Source: Metalysinibacillus jejuensis (GTDB lineage Bacteria; Bacillota; Bacilli; Bacillales_A; Planococcaceae). Taken from it: 43,495 nt of DNA. The stretch covers positions 1 through 43,495 of the forward strand of contig NZ_QAFW01000019.1 of assembly GCF_003057615.1 (NCBI RefSeq). Reading direction: 5' to 3'. This document shows positions 37,369-43,495 of this stretch, piece by piece. Each line of letters starts with the position of its first letter. The stretch's first letter is position 1. The notes beneath the pieces were generated by a model. The model saw only the letters and a list, made by a program, of their open reading frames with translations. It did not search any database and had not been told where the DNA came from. A program made the position numbers and the translations under genes.

Positions 37369-37725
37369 ATGTACTCTTTAGCGGCTGTATTATCGGCAGT
37401 AATGAGTACGATTTCTTCGCAGCTTATCGTAACGTCATCGGCGCTTGTCGAAGACTTATACAAAGCGTTTAATAAAACACCGAAATCAGATAGTTACTAT
37501 GTATTTTTAGGACGCTTAGCGGTATTTTTCGTGTCAGTCGGCGCAGTAGTGACGTTTGTGTGGGGGAAGGCGAAATGGCTAGGGCTTTATGAAATCATTC
37601 CGGGCTTCTTCTTAGGATTGCTTGCTATTGTAGTCGTAAGCTTACTAACGTACCGTCCAAATAAAGAAATTGATGAAACATTTGACGCAGCAATTGCGCA
37701 TTTAAAAGAGGAAATGAAAAAATAA
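37369..37725 (+). pseudogene. sodium/proline symporter remnant (putP), two deletions
   Basis: The 118-codon frame matches two separate parts of PutP. The first, SLAAVLSAVMSTISSQLIV through EDLYKAF and GRLAVFFVSVGA, is the region around helices 8-9. The second, WLGLYEIIPGFFLGLLAIVV to the end, is the C-terminus. The N-terminal two-thirds (about 330 residues) and roughly 60 internal residues are absent compared with the family. No ribosome site precedes the ATG. The frame has stayed open, but a working symporter is not possible. The fragment sits 8 nt after the ABC operon, so a deletion probably joined the two. Confidence 0.8.
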
Positions 37726-37730
37726 GTACA

Positions 37731-37766
37731 AAAAGAGGCTGTCCCATTAACGGGGCAACCTCTTTT
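37731..37766. terminator. terminator between putP remnant and bioY
   Basis: AAAAGAGG and CCTCTTTT with an inner CC/GG helix form a hairpin with T tracts on both strands, serving the two converging units. Confidence 0.85.
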
Positions 37767-37771
37767 GTCGT

Positions 37772-38371
37772 TTACGCTTTATTAATTTTTAAGATTTTAT
37801 TAATACGGAAGGCGAAGAACCCTGCAAAGACGCCTAAAATAATATCTTTCGGTAGTGGGCCAAGCATCCAAGCCCAAGCCATCCAGTAGTTAAAACCTTC
37901 TGGTGCGCCTGCCCACAACATGTACGCGCCGTACATCCAGTTCGTACCGATGACGTACGTAATTACGGTGCTGACAAGTGAAGCGATGACATAACTTTTA
38001 ACCGTGCCATTTTTTTCTGTCATTTTGCCAATAATGTAGGCAATTAAAATAAAGACGATGATAAAGCCAAACGTTGGTGCGAGTAACATCGACATGCCGC
38101 CTTTAAAGCCTGCGAATACCGGTGCACCTGCTAAGCCGATTAATGTGTAAACGAGCATAGCGATCGCGCCTTTACGCGCCCCTAAAATTAACCCGGCTAG
38201 TGTAGCAAAAAAAGATTGTAGCGTAATAGGTACGCCACCTACGACTAAGAAAGGGGCGAACGTTGTAATGTTTGCGCCAATCATCATTAATGTTGCGAAC
38301 AGTGCGCAATATACCATATCAAGCGTGGAGAACCGACTGCCTGCACGCGCTTGTTGAACCGTTGTTGCCAT
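37772..38371 (-). CDS. bioY: biotin transporter BioY
   Basis: BioY is the substrate-binding membrane component of the ECF biotin transporter. The 199-residue protein has six hydrophobic segments and the family sequences PFLVVGGVPITLQSFFATLAG and a GLAGAPVFAG loop. GGAG lies 8 nt before the ATG at 38371; a GTG three codons earlier is part of the ribosome-site region. The ECF module genes (ecfA, ecfT) are not in the window. A BirA-like operator lies upstream. Confidence 0.93.
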   Translation of the reverse strand: MATTVQQARAGSRFSTLDMVYCALFATLMMIGANITTFAPFLVVGGVPITLQSFFATLAGLILGARKGAIAMLVYTLIGLAGAPVFAGFKGGMSMLLAPTFGFIIVFILIAYIIGKMTEKNGTVKSYVIASLVSTVITYVIGTNWMYGAYMLWAGAPEGFNYWMAWAWMLGPLPKDIILGVFAGFFAFRINKILKINKA

Positions 38372-38392
38372 TTTAATCACTCCAAAAAAATA

Positions 38393-38435
38393 GTATGGTT
38401 ATAGTTTAGTGGAGTAAAGTCTGTAAGTCAACTAC
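38393..38435 (-). promoter_or_regulatory. promoter of bioY
   Basis: On the minus strand TTGACT is followed after 17 bp by TAAACT, about 40-60 nt from the bioY start. GTTAAC repeats lie just upstream. Confidence 0.55.
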
Positions 38436-38440
38436 ATATT

Positions 38441-38466
38441 TAACTTAGTTAACACAAATGGTTAAC
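38441..38466 (-). promoter_or_regulatory. candidate BirA operator upstream of bioY
   Basis: Two perfect GTTAAC palindromes (38448-38453 and 38461-38466) are 7 bp apart, with a related TTTAAC/AGTTAA just beside them. Firmicute BirA operators use GTTAAC-like half sites, usually more widely spaced, so the call is tentative. The second palindrome overlaps the stop codon of the small upstream gene. Confidence 0.4.
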
Positions 38467-38548
38467 GGCGCGAATTCCATTCTGAAAAAATCACAAAAGC
38501 GATGACGACGGCAAAGGCGATGGCATAAAACCACGGCGGTACGCTCAT
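38462..38548 (-). CDS. 28-residue single-pass membrane peptide
   Basis: A short frame starts with ATG at 38548, 6 nt after a strong GGAGGTGA ribosome site, and encodes MSVPPWFYAIAFAVVIAFVI followed by FSEWNSRR. It has one hydrophobic helix and a short charged tail, so it is likely a small membrane peptide. The combination of ribosome site, hydrophobic pattern and clean stop argues for a real gene. It lies 90 nt upstream of bioY on the same strand and is divergent from the DUF6501 gene. Function is unknown. Confidence 0.7.
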   Translation of the reverse strand: MSVPPWFYAIAFAVVIAFVIFSEWNSRR

Positions 38549-38629
38549 AAATTTCACCTCCAGCTCTCCACAAACACGCTAAAATCGTATACACTAGAGA
38601 AGACGAATTTAACACGAGGAGAGATTGCT

Positions 38630-38827
38630 ATGCTTCATAATACATGGAAAGATGCGCCAACGCTACGCACAGTAACTTGTACGCATACGAATGCAGCAAA
38701 ATATTTAGTATCAAATGTTTTAACGGTAGGAAAAGAATACGAAGTGAAAAACGAAACGGACGAATTTATTTTTGTCATTGACAATACCGGCCATATTGGC
38801 GGTTATTATAAAACGTATTTTAAATAA
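38630..38827 (+). CDS. DUF6501 family protein
   Basis: The 65-residue protein (HTNAAKYLVSNVLTVGKEYE, then KNETDEFIFVIDNTG and GGYYKTYF) matches DUF6501, a small Bacillales family of unknown function, by its conserved C-terminal half. CGAGGAGAG precedes the ATG. Its TAA stop lies inside the conserved entry sequence (AATAAAAAGC) of the first repeat unit of the downstream array. Confidence 0.8.
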   Translation: MLHNTWKDAPTLRTVTCTHTNAAKYLVSNVLTVGKEYEVKNETDEFIFVIDNTGHIGGYYKTYFK

Positions 38828-39390
38828 AAAGCGACTCCCGCTGTTCAACGCTGAAGCAATTTGGAGCGCATGCCGCTGAAAACATGTTTTTGTTTTCAAG
38901 GCTTGTGCGAAAATGGCGAAGCGTTAGCGGGAAGGCGCTGGATTGAATAAAAAGCAAAAAACACCGTTTAGCCCCCGTGAACTTTGGAAGGCGTCACCTA
39001 GAAGTTCCACTTCTAAGGTGGCGACTGAAAAGTAGAGGGGGTTGGTGTTTTATTGCTGGATTGAATAAAAAGCATCTCCCGCCGTTCAGCCCCGCCAGGT
39101 TTGGAAGGGTGCGCGGAGAAGTTCCACTTCTCCAGCGTAACCTGAAAACAGGAAGGGGCTGGTGGGAAAGATGCTGGATTAAATAAAAAGCATCTCCCAC
39201 CGTTCAGCCCCGCCAGGTTTGGAAGGGTGCGCGGAGAAGTTCCACTTCTCCAGCGTAACCTGAAAACAGGAAGGGGCTGGTGGGAAAGATGCTGGATTGA
39301 ATAAAAAGCGACTCCCACCGTTCAGCCCCGCCCAATTGAGAGAGTCGCGGCGGAGAAGTTCCAAAGTAGTGGAGATGCAACGATCACTGA
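38828..39390. repeat. tandem array of large structured palindromic repeats
   Basis: Four complete units (38830-38939, 38953-39057, 39071-39175, 39189-39293) and one degenerate unit (from 39307) are joined by GCTGGATTGAATAAAAAGC, with a period of 118-123 nt. Each unit runs from AGC to GCT and folds into an outer stem, a C-rich/G-rich second stem, a third short stem and an apical hairpin with a TCC-type loop. Units 3 and 4 are nearly identical; units 1 and 2 differ widely in sequence but pair in the same way. No believable protein is encoded, although artificial frames exist. On the minus strand each unit is followed by TTTTTATT. Confidence 0.88.
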
Positions 39391-39411
39391 GCTATAGTAT
39401 GCAATAATATC

Positions 39412-39448
39412 AAAAGGCGAAAGGGTAGCGATTACCCCTTCGCCTTTT
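39412..39448. terminator. terminator of the rib operon
   Basis: AAAAGGCGAA-AGGGTA pairs with TACCCCTTCGCCTTTT; T tracts occur on both strands. It stands just after the ribH stop on the minus strand. Confidence 0.88.
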
Positions 39449-39451
39449 GTT

Positions 39452-39916
39452 TTACAGTAGTTTTGTAAGGTTTGCCATTTCAATTGCAGCTACTGCTGAA
39501 TCATAGCCTTTGTTGCCAGCTTTTGTACCAGCGCGTTCAATAGCTTGTTCGATGGTTTCTGTTGTGACAATACCGAAAATGGTCGGTACGCCAGATTGTA
39601 AGCCGACTTGTGCAATGCCTTTAGCCGCTTCATTACATACATAATCATAATGCGTCGTTGCCCCGCGAATGACGGTGCCTAAGCCGATAACAGCATCATA
39701 TTTTTGACTTTCGACCATTTTTTTAGCGAAAAATGGTACTTCAAATGCGCCAGGTACCCAGGCAACTTCAATGTTAGCGTCGTCAACACCGTGACGTTTT
39801 AAGCCGTCAATAGCACCAGCGAGTAATTTGTCGTTAATAAATTCATTGAAGCGGCCTACAACGATGCCGATTTTTAAATCTGTACCTACGAGTTGTGCTT
39901 GTAAAATATTTACCAT
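39452..39916 (-). CDS. ribH: 6,7-dimethyl-8-ribityllumazine synthase
   Basis: RibH condenses 5-amino-6-ribitylaminouracil with dihydroxybutanone phosphate. The 154-residue protein has the family blocks [47 protein letters not shown] and TKAGNKG. AGGAGG lies 8 nt before the ATG at 39916; the frame extends upstream into the end of ribBA but is not coding there. It is the last gene of the operon and assembles into an icosahedral shell in Bacillus. Confidence 0.96.
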   Translation of the reverse strand: MVNILQAQLVGTDLKIGIVVGRFNEFINDKLLAGAIDGLKRHGVDDANIEVAWVPGAFEVPFFAKKMVESQKYDAVIGLGTVIRGATTHYDYVCNEAAKGIAQVGLQSGVPTIFGIVTTETIEQAIERAGTKAGNKGYDSAVAAIEMANLTKLL

Positions 39917-39929
39917 GAAAAAATCCTCC

Positions 39930-41117
39930 TTATAATAGGTGTTGCATTTTTTGTTGTTTTGTTGCCATATACTTCGCGTTTTCTTCAGCAAGCCCTACAA
40001 TAATAGGTACGCGTGCGGCTACGTTAATGCCGTAACGTTCGAGCTGGGCTACTTTATCAGGGTTATTCGTTAATAAACGTACCGTCGTCACACCTAAATC
40101 TTTCAGCATTTGAGCGCATAGGCGGTAGTCGCGTAACTCGCTCGCAAAGCCTAACATTTCGTTAGCTTCGACAGTATCATACCCTTGTTCTTGCAGTTCG
40201 TACGCCTTTAATTTATTAAGTAAGCCGATGCCGCGACCTTCTTGACGCATATACAAAACAGCGCCTGTTCCGTCTTGTTCAATCATCGCTAGTGCCGCTT
40301 CAAGTTGTGGTCCGCAATCACAGCGTTTTGAACCAAATACATCGCCCGTTAAACATTCCGAATGAATGCGTACGAGTGGTGCTTCGGCTTGATGCAATTC
40401 ACCTTTTGTAATGGCGATATGCTCCTTATGGTCGAGCGTATTGCTGTAGCCAATCATCGTAAAGTTACCTTGTGCGGTAGGCATTGCTACGCTCGCCTCG
40501 CGCGTAATTACTTGTTCTTTTTCGAGGCGGTAATTGATTAACGCTTCGATTGTAATAATTTTCATATTAAGCAAGGCGGCCATTTTTTGTAGCTCAGGTA
40601 GGCGAGCCATCGTGCCGTCTTCATTCATAATTTCGCAAATGACACCTGCGTGGGTGCTCCCAGCAAGCATCGCTAAATCTACAGCTGCTTCGGTATGACC
40701 AGGGCGTGCGAGCACACCGTCTGGCTTAGCGATAAGAGGGAAGACGTGTCCTGGGCGGCGGAAATGTTCCGCTTTAGCAGTAGGATCAATCAGTTTTTGA
40801 ATCGTTGTGGCACGCTCAAATGCGCTAATGCCTGTTGTAGTATCAATATGGTCAACACTTACGGTAAATGCTGTTTGGTGAAAATCGGTATTGCGTTCGA
40901 CCATAGGCGCAAGCTGTAAATGGCTCGCAATTACTGGGCTTAGGGGTGTACAAATTAAGCCTTTACCAAATGAAGCCATAAAGTTAATGACTTCAGGTGT
41001 AGCGTGTTCGGCAAGCGCAATAAAATCGCCTTCGTTTTCACGGTTTTCGTCATCTACGACGATAATAATTTTGCCCTCTTTTAAATCTTCGAGTGCTTCT
41101 TCGATTGTATGAAACAT
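39930..41117 (-). CDS. ribBA: bifunctional DHBP synthase / GTP cyclohydrolase II
   Basis: The N-terminal half (about 1-200; [28 protein letters not shown]) makes 3,4-dihydroxybutanone 4-phosphate from ribulose 5-phosphate. The C-terminal half (about 205-395; [18 protein letters not shown] zinc site, RQEGRGIGL) opens GTP, the first step of the pathway. The 395-residue fusion is typical of Bacillales. AAGGTGG precedes the ATG, 12 nt after ribE. Confidence 0.97.
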   Translation of the reverse strand: MFHTIEEALEDLKEGKIIIVVDDENRENEGDFIALAEHATPEVINFMASFGKGLICTPLSPVIASHLQLAPMVERNTDFHQTAFTVSVDHIDTTTGISAFERATTIQKLIDPTAKAEHFRRPGHVFPLIAKPDGVLARPGHTEAAVDLAMLAGSTHAGVICEIMNEDGTMARLPELQKMAALLNMKIITIEALINYRLEKEQVITREASVAMPTAQGNFTMIGYSNTLDHKEHIAITKGELHQAEAPLVRIHSECLTGDVFGSKRCDCGPQLEAALAMIEQDGTGAVLYMRQEGRGIGLLNKLKAYELQEQGYDTVEANEMLGFASELRDYRLCAQMLKDLGVTTVRLLTNNPDKVAQLERYGINVAARVPIIVGLAEENAKYMATKQQKMQHLL

Positions 41118-41129
41118 ACTATGACCACC

Positions 41130-41762
41130 TTAAAATCCGTTTTGTCGTAAAAAATCTGTTGTAATGGTACCGCTTTGTTTTTGCAACTTGCGAGCTACGT
41201 ATTTGCCTAAAAGATCCGTTTCGATATTGACGCTAGCGCGCTCGCCTTTAAAGCCGAGTGTCGTTTCGTCAAACGTATGCGGGATAAGGGATACCGTAAC
41301 TTGCTCAGGTTGTAAATCAAAAATCGTTAAACTGATGCCGTCAATGGCAATCGAGCCACGTGGGATACACGTTGCGCTCGCTTCTTTAGAAATTTTAATA
41401 TCGAAATAAACCGCGTTGGCGTAAGGGCGTTTGCGTAAAATTGTTCCTACTTCATCCACATGACCTGCGACGAAGTGACCGCCAAAGCGCCGGTTAGCTG
41501 CCATGGCACGCTCGACGTTAACGTTATCGCCTGTTTGCAATGACGATAAGGTCGTAGCGCGGACTGTCTCTGGCATAACGTCGGCTGTAAAACTTTTTGC
41601 TGTAAAGCTTGTCACCGTAAGGCAAACGCCGTTAACTGCGATGCTATCGCCAATTTGCATATCGGTCATAATGGTGTTAGCACCGATTGTAAACGCGATA
41701 GCTTCGGGGCGCTTGGCCATTTTTTCGATAGTGCCTAGCTCTTCTATAATGCCTGTAAACAA
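41130..41762 (-). CDS. ribE: riboflavin synthase
   Basis: The enzyme dismutates two lumazine molecules to riboflavin. The 210-residue protein has two lumazine-binding repeats: MFTGIIEELG at the start with VNGVCLTV, then GGHFVAGHVDEVG and the second-repeat IDGISLTIF. It starts with TTG at 41762; GAGGTGA lies close upstream, 9 nt after the ribD stop. In Bacillus numbering it is ribE (also called ribC in E. coli). Confidence 0.95.
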   Translation of the reverse strand: MFTGIIEELGTIEKMAKRPEAIAFTIGANTIMTDMQIGDSIAVNGVCLTVTSFTAKSFTADVMPETVRATTLSSLQTGDNVNVERAMAANRRFGGHFVAGHVDEVGTILRKRPYANAVYFDIKISKEASATCIPRGSIAIDGISLTIFDLQPEQVTVSLIPHTFDETTLGFKGERASVNIETDLLGKYVARKLQKQSGTITTDFLRQNGF

Positions 41763-41771
41763 AGGCTCACC

Positions 41772-42803
41772 TCATTTTAGCGTCATCGTAATTTTAATAT
41801 CTTCGCCAATGCGCGTTACCTCATCGAACGTAAAGGGACGGGGTAGGGCAGACGTCACCATTGGCAGTGCGCTGTCGCCGAGTAGCTTTGGCGCGACGTA
41901 CGTAATCATTTTTTGCACAAAACCTTGTTGTAAAAAAGCATCCGCAATGCCGCAACCTGCCTCGACATACAGCGTCATAATGCCTTCGTCTGCAAGGCGA
42001 CGTAAAATATTGCCGAGTGAACAATTGTCGAGTACGAAGACGCGCACATTCGGTAAATCGCGCGGTGCTGTCGTAAAGAGCCACGTCGGTGCAGCGTGAT
42101 CGGTAAAGACAGTAGCGTTCGCTTTAATTTTGCCGAAGCGGTCGATAATGACGCGCACCGGTTGTTTTTTCGTTATGCTTAGGCGATTCGTTAAGCTCGG
42201 GTCGTCGATGCACACGGTGTTCGTGCCGACTAAAATGGCATCGTGCTGCGAACGCGCTAAGTGTACGTCTTCCTTCACTTTTTTACCTGTAATAAACGTT
42301 TGCTCGCCCTCGCTCGCGGTAATTTTGCCATCGAGTGAAATGGCTTGCTTTAGCGTAACGTACGGCTGATGTTGTGAAATGAAATGGAAAAACGGTGCGT
42401 TTAACGCTTTCGCTTCGGTTTCGCATAAGCCCACGCTCACCGCAATGCCCGCTTCCTCTAAGCGCCTTGCGCCTTTTCCTGCAACGAGCGGGTTAGGGTC
42501 GAGCGTTGCTACAAAAACATGGGCCACTTGCGCTGTGATAAGGGCATCTACGCAAGCACCTGTTTGCCCAATGTGATTGCACGGCTCGAGTGTTACATAC
42601 ACGTTAGCACCTTTTGCTTTGTCGCCTGCGATTTTTAAGGCGTTCACTTCGGCATGCGCATCGCCTGCTTTTAAGTGGGCACCGAAACCGATAATGTCCT
42701 CACCCTTAGTGATGACACAGCCGACAAGCGGGTTCGGGGATGTTTGATTTTTACCAGTTTCCGCAAGTTGTAAAGCAAATTGCATAAATTGTTGATCTGT
42801 CAT
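41772..42803 (-). CDS. ribD: bifunctional pyrimidine deaminase/reductase RibD
   Basis: RibD carries out the second and third steps of riboflavin synthesis. The roughly 343-residue protein has an N-terminal deaminase with H50-A-E52, C75 and C84 (zinc) and a C-terminal NADPH reductase (VTLKQAISLDGKI, VGTNTVCIDDPSLTNR). The ATG at 42803 has GGAGGTGA just upstream; the open frame extends through the riboswitch but that part is RNA structure, not coding. It is the first gene of the operon. Confidence 0.96.
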   Translation of the reverse strand: MTDQQFMQFALQLAETGKNQTSPNPLVGCVITKGEDIIGFGAHLKAGDAHAEVNALKIAGDKAKGANVYVTLEPCNHIGQTGACVDALITAQVAHVFVATLDPNPLVAGKGARRLEEAGIAVSVGLCETEAKALNAPFFHFISQHQPYVTLKQAISLDGKITASEGEQTFITGKKVKEDVHLARSQHDAILVGTNTVCIDDPSLTNRLSITKKQPVRVIIDRFGKIKANATVFTDHAAPTWLFTTAPRDLPNVRVFVLDNCSLGNILRRLADEGIMTLYVEAGCGIADAFLQQGFVQKMITYVAPKLLGDSALPMVTSALPRPFTFDEVTRIGEDIKITMTLK

Positions 42804-42824
42804 AACATCACCTCCAAAAATAAT

Positions 42825-42853
42825 AAAAAGCCCACTGCATGATACAGGGGCTT
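42825..42853 (-). terminator. terminator of the proximal FMN riboswitch
   Basis: On the minus strand AAGCCC-CTG pairs with CAG-TGGGCTT and TTTTATTATTTTT follows, 10 nt before the ribD ribosome site. Confidence 0.85.
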
Positions 42854-42902
42854 GTGAAGTAGGCATTGCGAAATAAACCAGCCTATACGCTAGTTTTTTG
42901 CC

Positions 42903-43018
42903 ACTTCCTTCTCTCATCCAGACTGTACTGTCGGCTTTGGAATTTCACCAAATCCTGCTCCGTGGAGCTCGCGGGCTATACCGCCGGTTGGGACTTGCAC
43001 CCGACCCCGAAGGAAAAC
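42903..43018 (-). promoter_or_regulatory. FMN riboswitch, proximal copy
   Basis: On the minus strand the RFN-element blocks are clear: CCTTCGGGGTCGGGTG, CAACCGGCGGTATAGCCCGC, GAGCTCCACGGAGCAGGATT, TGGTGAAATTCCAAAGCCGA, CAGTACAGTCTGGATGAGAG, AAGG. FMN binding is expected to favour the downstream terminator and shut off ribD. Its P2-like hairpin GGG-TGCAAGT-CCC differs from that of the distal copy. Confidence 0.96.
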
Positions 43019-43027
43019 TATGCAATT

Positions 43028-43059
43028 GAAAAAGACCACACAAATGTTTTTGTGGGGTC
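43028..43059 (-). terminator. terminator of the distal FMN riboswitch
   Basis: On the minus strand GACCCCACA pairs with TGTGTGGTC and TTTTT follows. It lies between the two aptamers, so the distal copy has its own switch. Confidence 0.85.
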
Positions 43060-43092
43060 AGAAAATAAGCTACGCGAAAGCACGTAACTTTT

Positions 43093-43208
43093 ACTTCCTT
43101 CTCTCATCCAGACTGTACTGTCGGCTTTGGAATTTCACCAAATCCTGCTCCGTGGAGCTCGCGGGCTATACCGCCGGTTAGGATTTTCACCTGACCCCGA
43201 AGGAAACG
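43093..43208 (-). promoter_or_regulatory. FMN riboswitch, distal copy
   Basis: A second complete RFN element, identical to the proximal copy over about 85 nt and different mainly in the first hairpin (AGG-TGAAAAT-CCT, a paired change). It is nearest the promoter. Confidence 0.96.
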
Positions 43209-43229
43209 ATTCGTATGTGACACCAATTA

Positions 43230-43235
43230 TACATG
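43230..43235 (-). promoter_or_regulatory. -10 element of the rib operon
   Basis: On the minus strand CATG-TATAAT lies about 20 nt before the distal riboswitch. The -35 region is weak. Confidence 0.5.
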
Positions 43236-43285
43236 AATGTTCAGAAAAATCTAGTAAAGAATTTTAGCGCCACGACGAGCGGCAT

Positions 43286-43318
43286 AAAAAAACCGTAGAA
43301 ATACGAATATTTCTGCGG
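43286..43318 (-). terminator. terminator upstream of the rib operon
   Basis: On the minus strand CCGCAGAAATA and TATTTCTACGG form a perfect stem (one G-T) with a TTCG loop and seven T. It isolates the rib promoter from transcription coming from the right. Confidence 0.88.
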
Positions 43319-43336
43319 GTGTTTATAAGTCGCGAC

Positions 43337-43461
43337 GTGAACTACCCACCACTTATTGACCTTGCGGTCTAATTGAAGTGGGGGCTTCTCGACTTATCGT
43401 TGCTTTTACTAGCCAACGAAAACTGACCGAGCTAACCCTCTTGTTCCAAGAGTTTTTGTTT
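43337..43461 (-). ncRNA. omega-RNA scaffold region of the TnpB element
   Basis: The stretch between the tnpB stop and the right end should be the TnpB guide-RNA scaffold. If so, the guide would be read from the flank beyond 43337, beginning GTCGCGACTTATAAACACCC on the minus strand. The placement follows the known TnpB layout; the RNA itself is inferred. Confidence 0.55.
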
Positions 43462-43495
43462 CTATGCTAATGCCAATAGGCGAATGCCTTCATTT
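43462..43495 (-). CDS. tnpB: TnpB nuclease, last ten residues
   Basis: The minus-strand frame NEGIRLLALA followed by TAG is the usual C-terminus of TnpB (compare the NEG-x-RLLA ending). The rest is outside the window, so activity cannot be judged. TnpB is an RNA-guided DNA endonuclease that helps IS200/IS605 elements persist at their donor site. Confidence 0.7.
   Translation of the reverse strand, partial: NEGIRLLALA

Larger units (their letters stand above)
43337..43495 (-). mobile_element. right end of an IS200/IS605-type (TnpB) element, cut by window edge
   Basis: On the minus strand the last tnpB codons are followed by about 120 nt ending GAAGCCCCCACTT ... AAGTGGTGGGTAGTTCAC. The terminal hairpin has a CCACTT/AAGTGG stem with an inner AGACC-GCAA-GGTC helix closed by a GNRA loop. 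This is the standard right end of IS200/IS605 elements. The transposon body lies beyond the window. Confidence 0.8.

Noticed and set aside
38937-39309. Regular 19-bp repeats at 118-nt intervals as a CRISPR array
   Set aside because: The intervening sequences are palindromic and related to each other, far longer than spacers, and no cas gene is near.
38977-39364. Overlapping open frames of 61-101 codons on both strands in the repeat array
   Set aside because: They arise from the repeat units themselves, repeat the same peptide with each unit, lack ribosome sites and differ between units only as the stems do.
39917-39991. 25-residue N-terminal extension of ribH
   Set aside because: It overlaps the ribBA 3' end and the ribosome site; the ATG at 39916 gives the standard length.
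42804-42917. N-terminal extension of ribD through the leader
   Set aside because: The stretch is riboswitch and terminator; the ATG at 42803 has the ribosome site and the normal RibD start.

Overview
The window comes from a low-GC Gram-positive chromosome of the order Bacillales, most likely the Planococcaceae/Caryophanaceae (Lysinibacillus, Kurthia, Caryophanon relatives). The gene order mtaB, deoC, rpsU, nfeD, floA, phoH, pgpH, ybeY, dgkA, cdd, era, recO is the classic Bacillales block. Regulation is also of Bacillales type: SigA promoters, AGGAGG ribosome sites, and lysine, FMN and CcpA-type elements. The sporulation genes yqfC and yqfD that normally sit before phoH are absent, and a WYL regulator stands in their place. 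This fits a non-sporulating member of the family, but that is inference. Genus cannot be fixed from the sequence alone.

Layout. 1-2254: insertion-sequence debris (5' part of an IS4-type transposase, a 36-codon AbiTii-like fragment, and a complete ISL3-family element). 2401-15672: tRNA modification, ribosome, membrane-domain, c-di-AMP, rRNA maturation, lipid kinase, cytidine salvage and recombination genes, broken into several transcription units by clear terminators. 16175-26532: SulP transporter, chemoreceptor, class II fumarase with a Fur-like box over its promoter, DUF4145 protein, CtpB-type protease, COG0523 GTPase, MurG, an RNA-only remnant of an IS200/IS605-type element, and an acetyltransferase. 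26587-34146: second acetyltransferase, ArlRS-like two-component system, and the odhAB operon. 34192-38827: small membrane protein, a lysine-riboswitch-controlled amino-acid ABC transporter, a putP remnant, bioY, a 28-residue membrane peptide and a DUF6501 protein. 38828-39390: tandem array of large structured repeats. 39452-43208: riboflavin operon ribD-ribE-ribBA-ribH on the minus strand behind two complete FMN riboswitches in series. 43286-43495: right end of an IS200/IS605 element with the last ten codons of tnpB.

How the genes work together. OdhA and OdhB form the E1 and E2 parts of 2-oxoglutarate dehydrogenase and FumC is a further TCA-cycle enzyme; a cre-like site and a Fur-like box suggest carbon and iron control. 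NfeD, FloA and a proline-rich membrane protein form one membrane-microdomain operon. PgpH, YbeY, DgkA, Cdd and Era are one tightly packed operon. The lysine riboswitch predicts that the ABC transporter imports lysine. The rib operon makes riboflavin from GTP and ribulose 5-phosphate and is gated twice by FMN.

The most unusual material is non-coding. It is the family of palindromic repeats (units of about 56-110 nt) that start exactly at the stop codons of odhA and of the DUF6501 gene, and whose units keep the same fold while their stems change sequence. The tandem FMN riboswitches and the promoter-bearing IS605-type RNA without a nuclease gene are the next most notable items.
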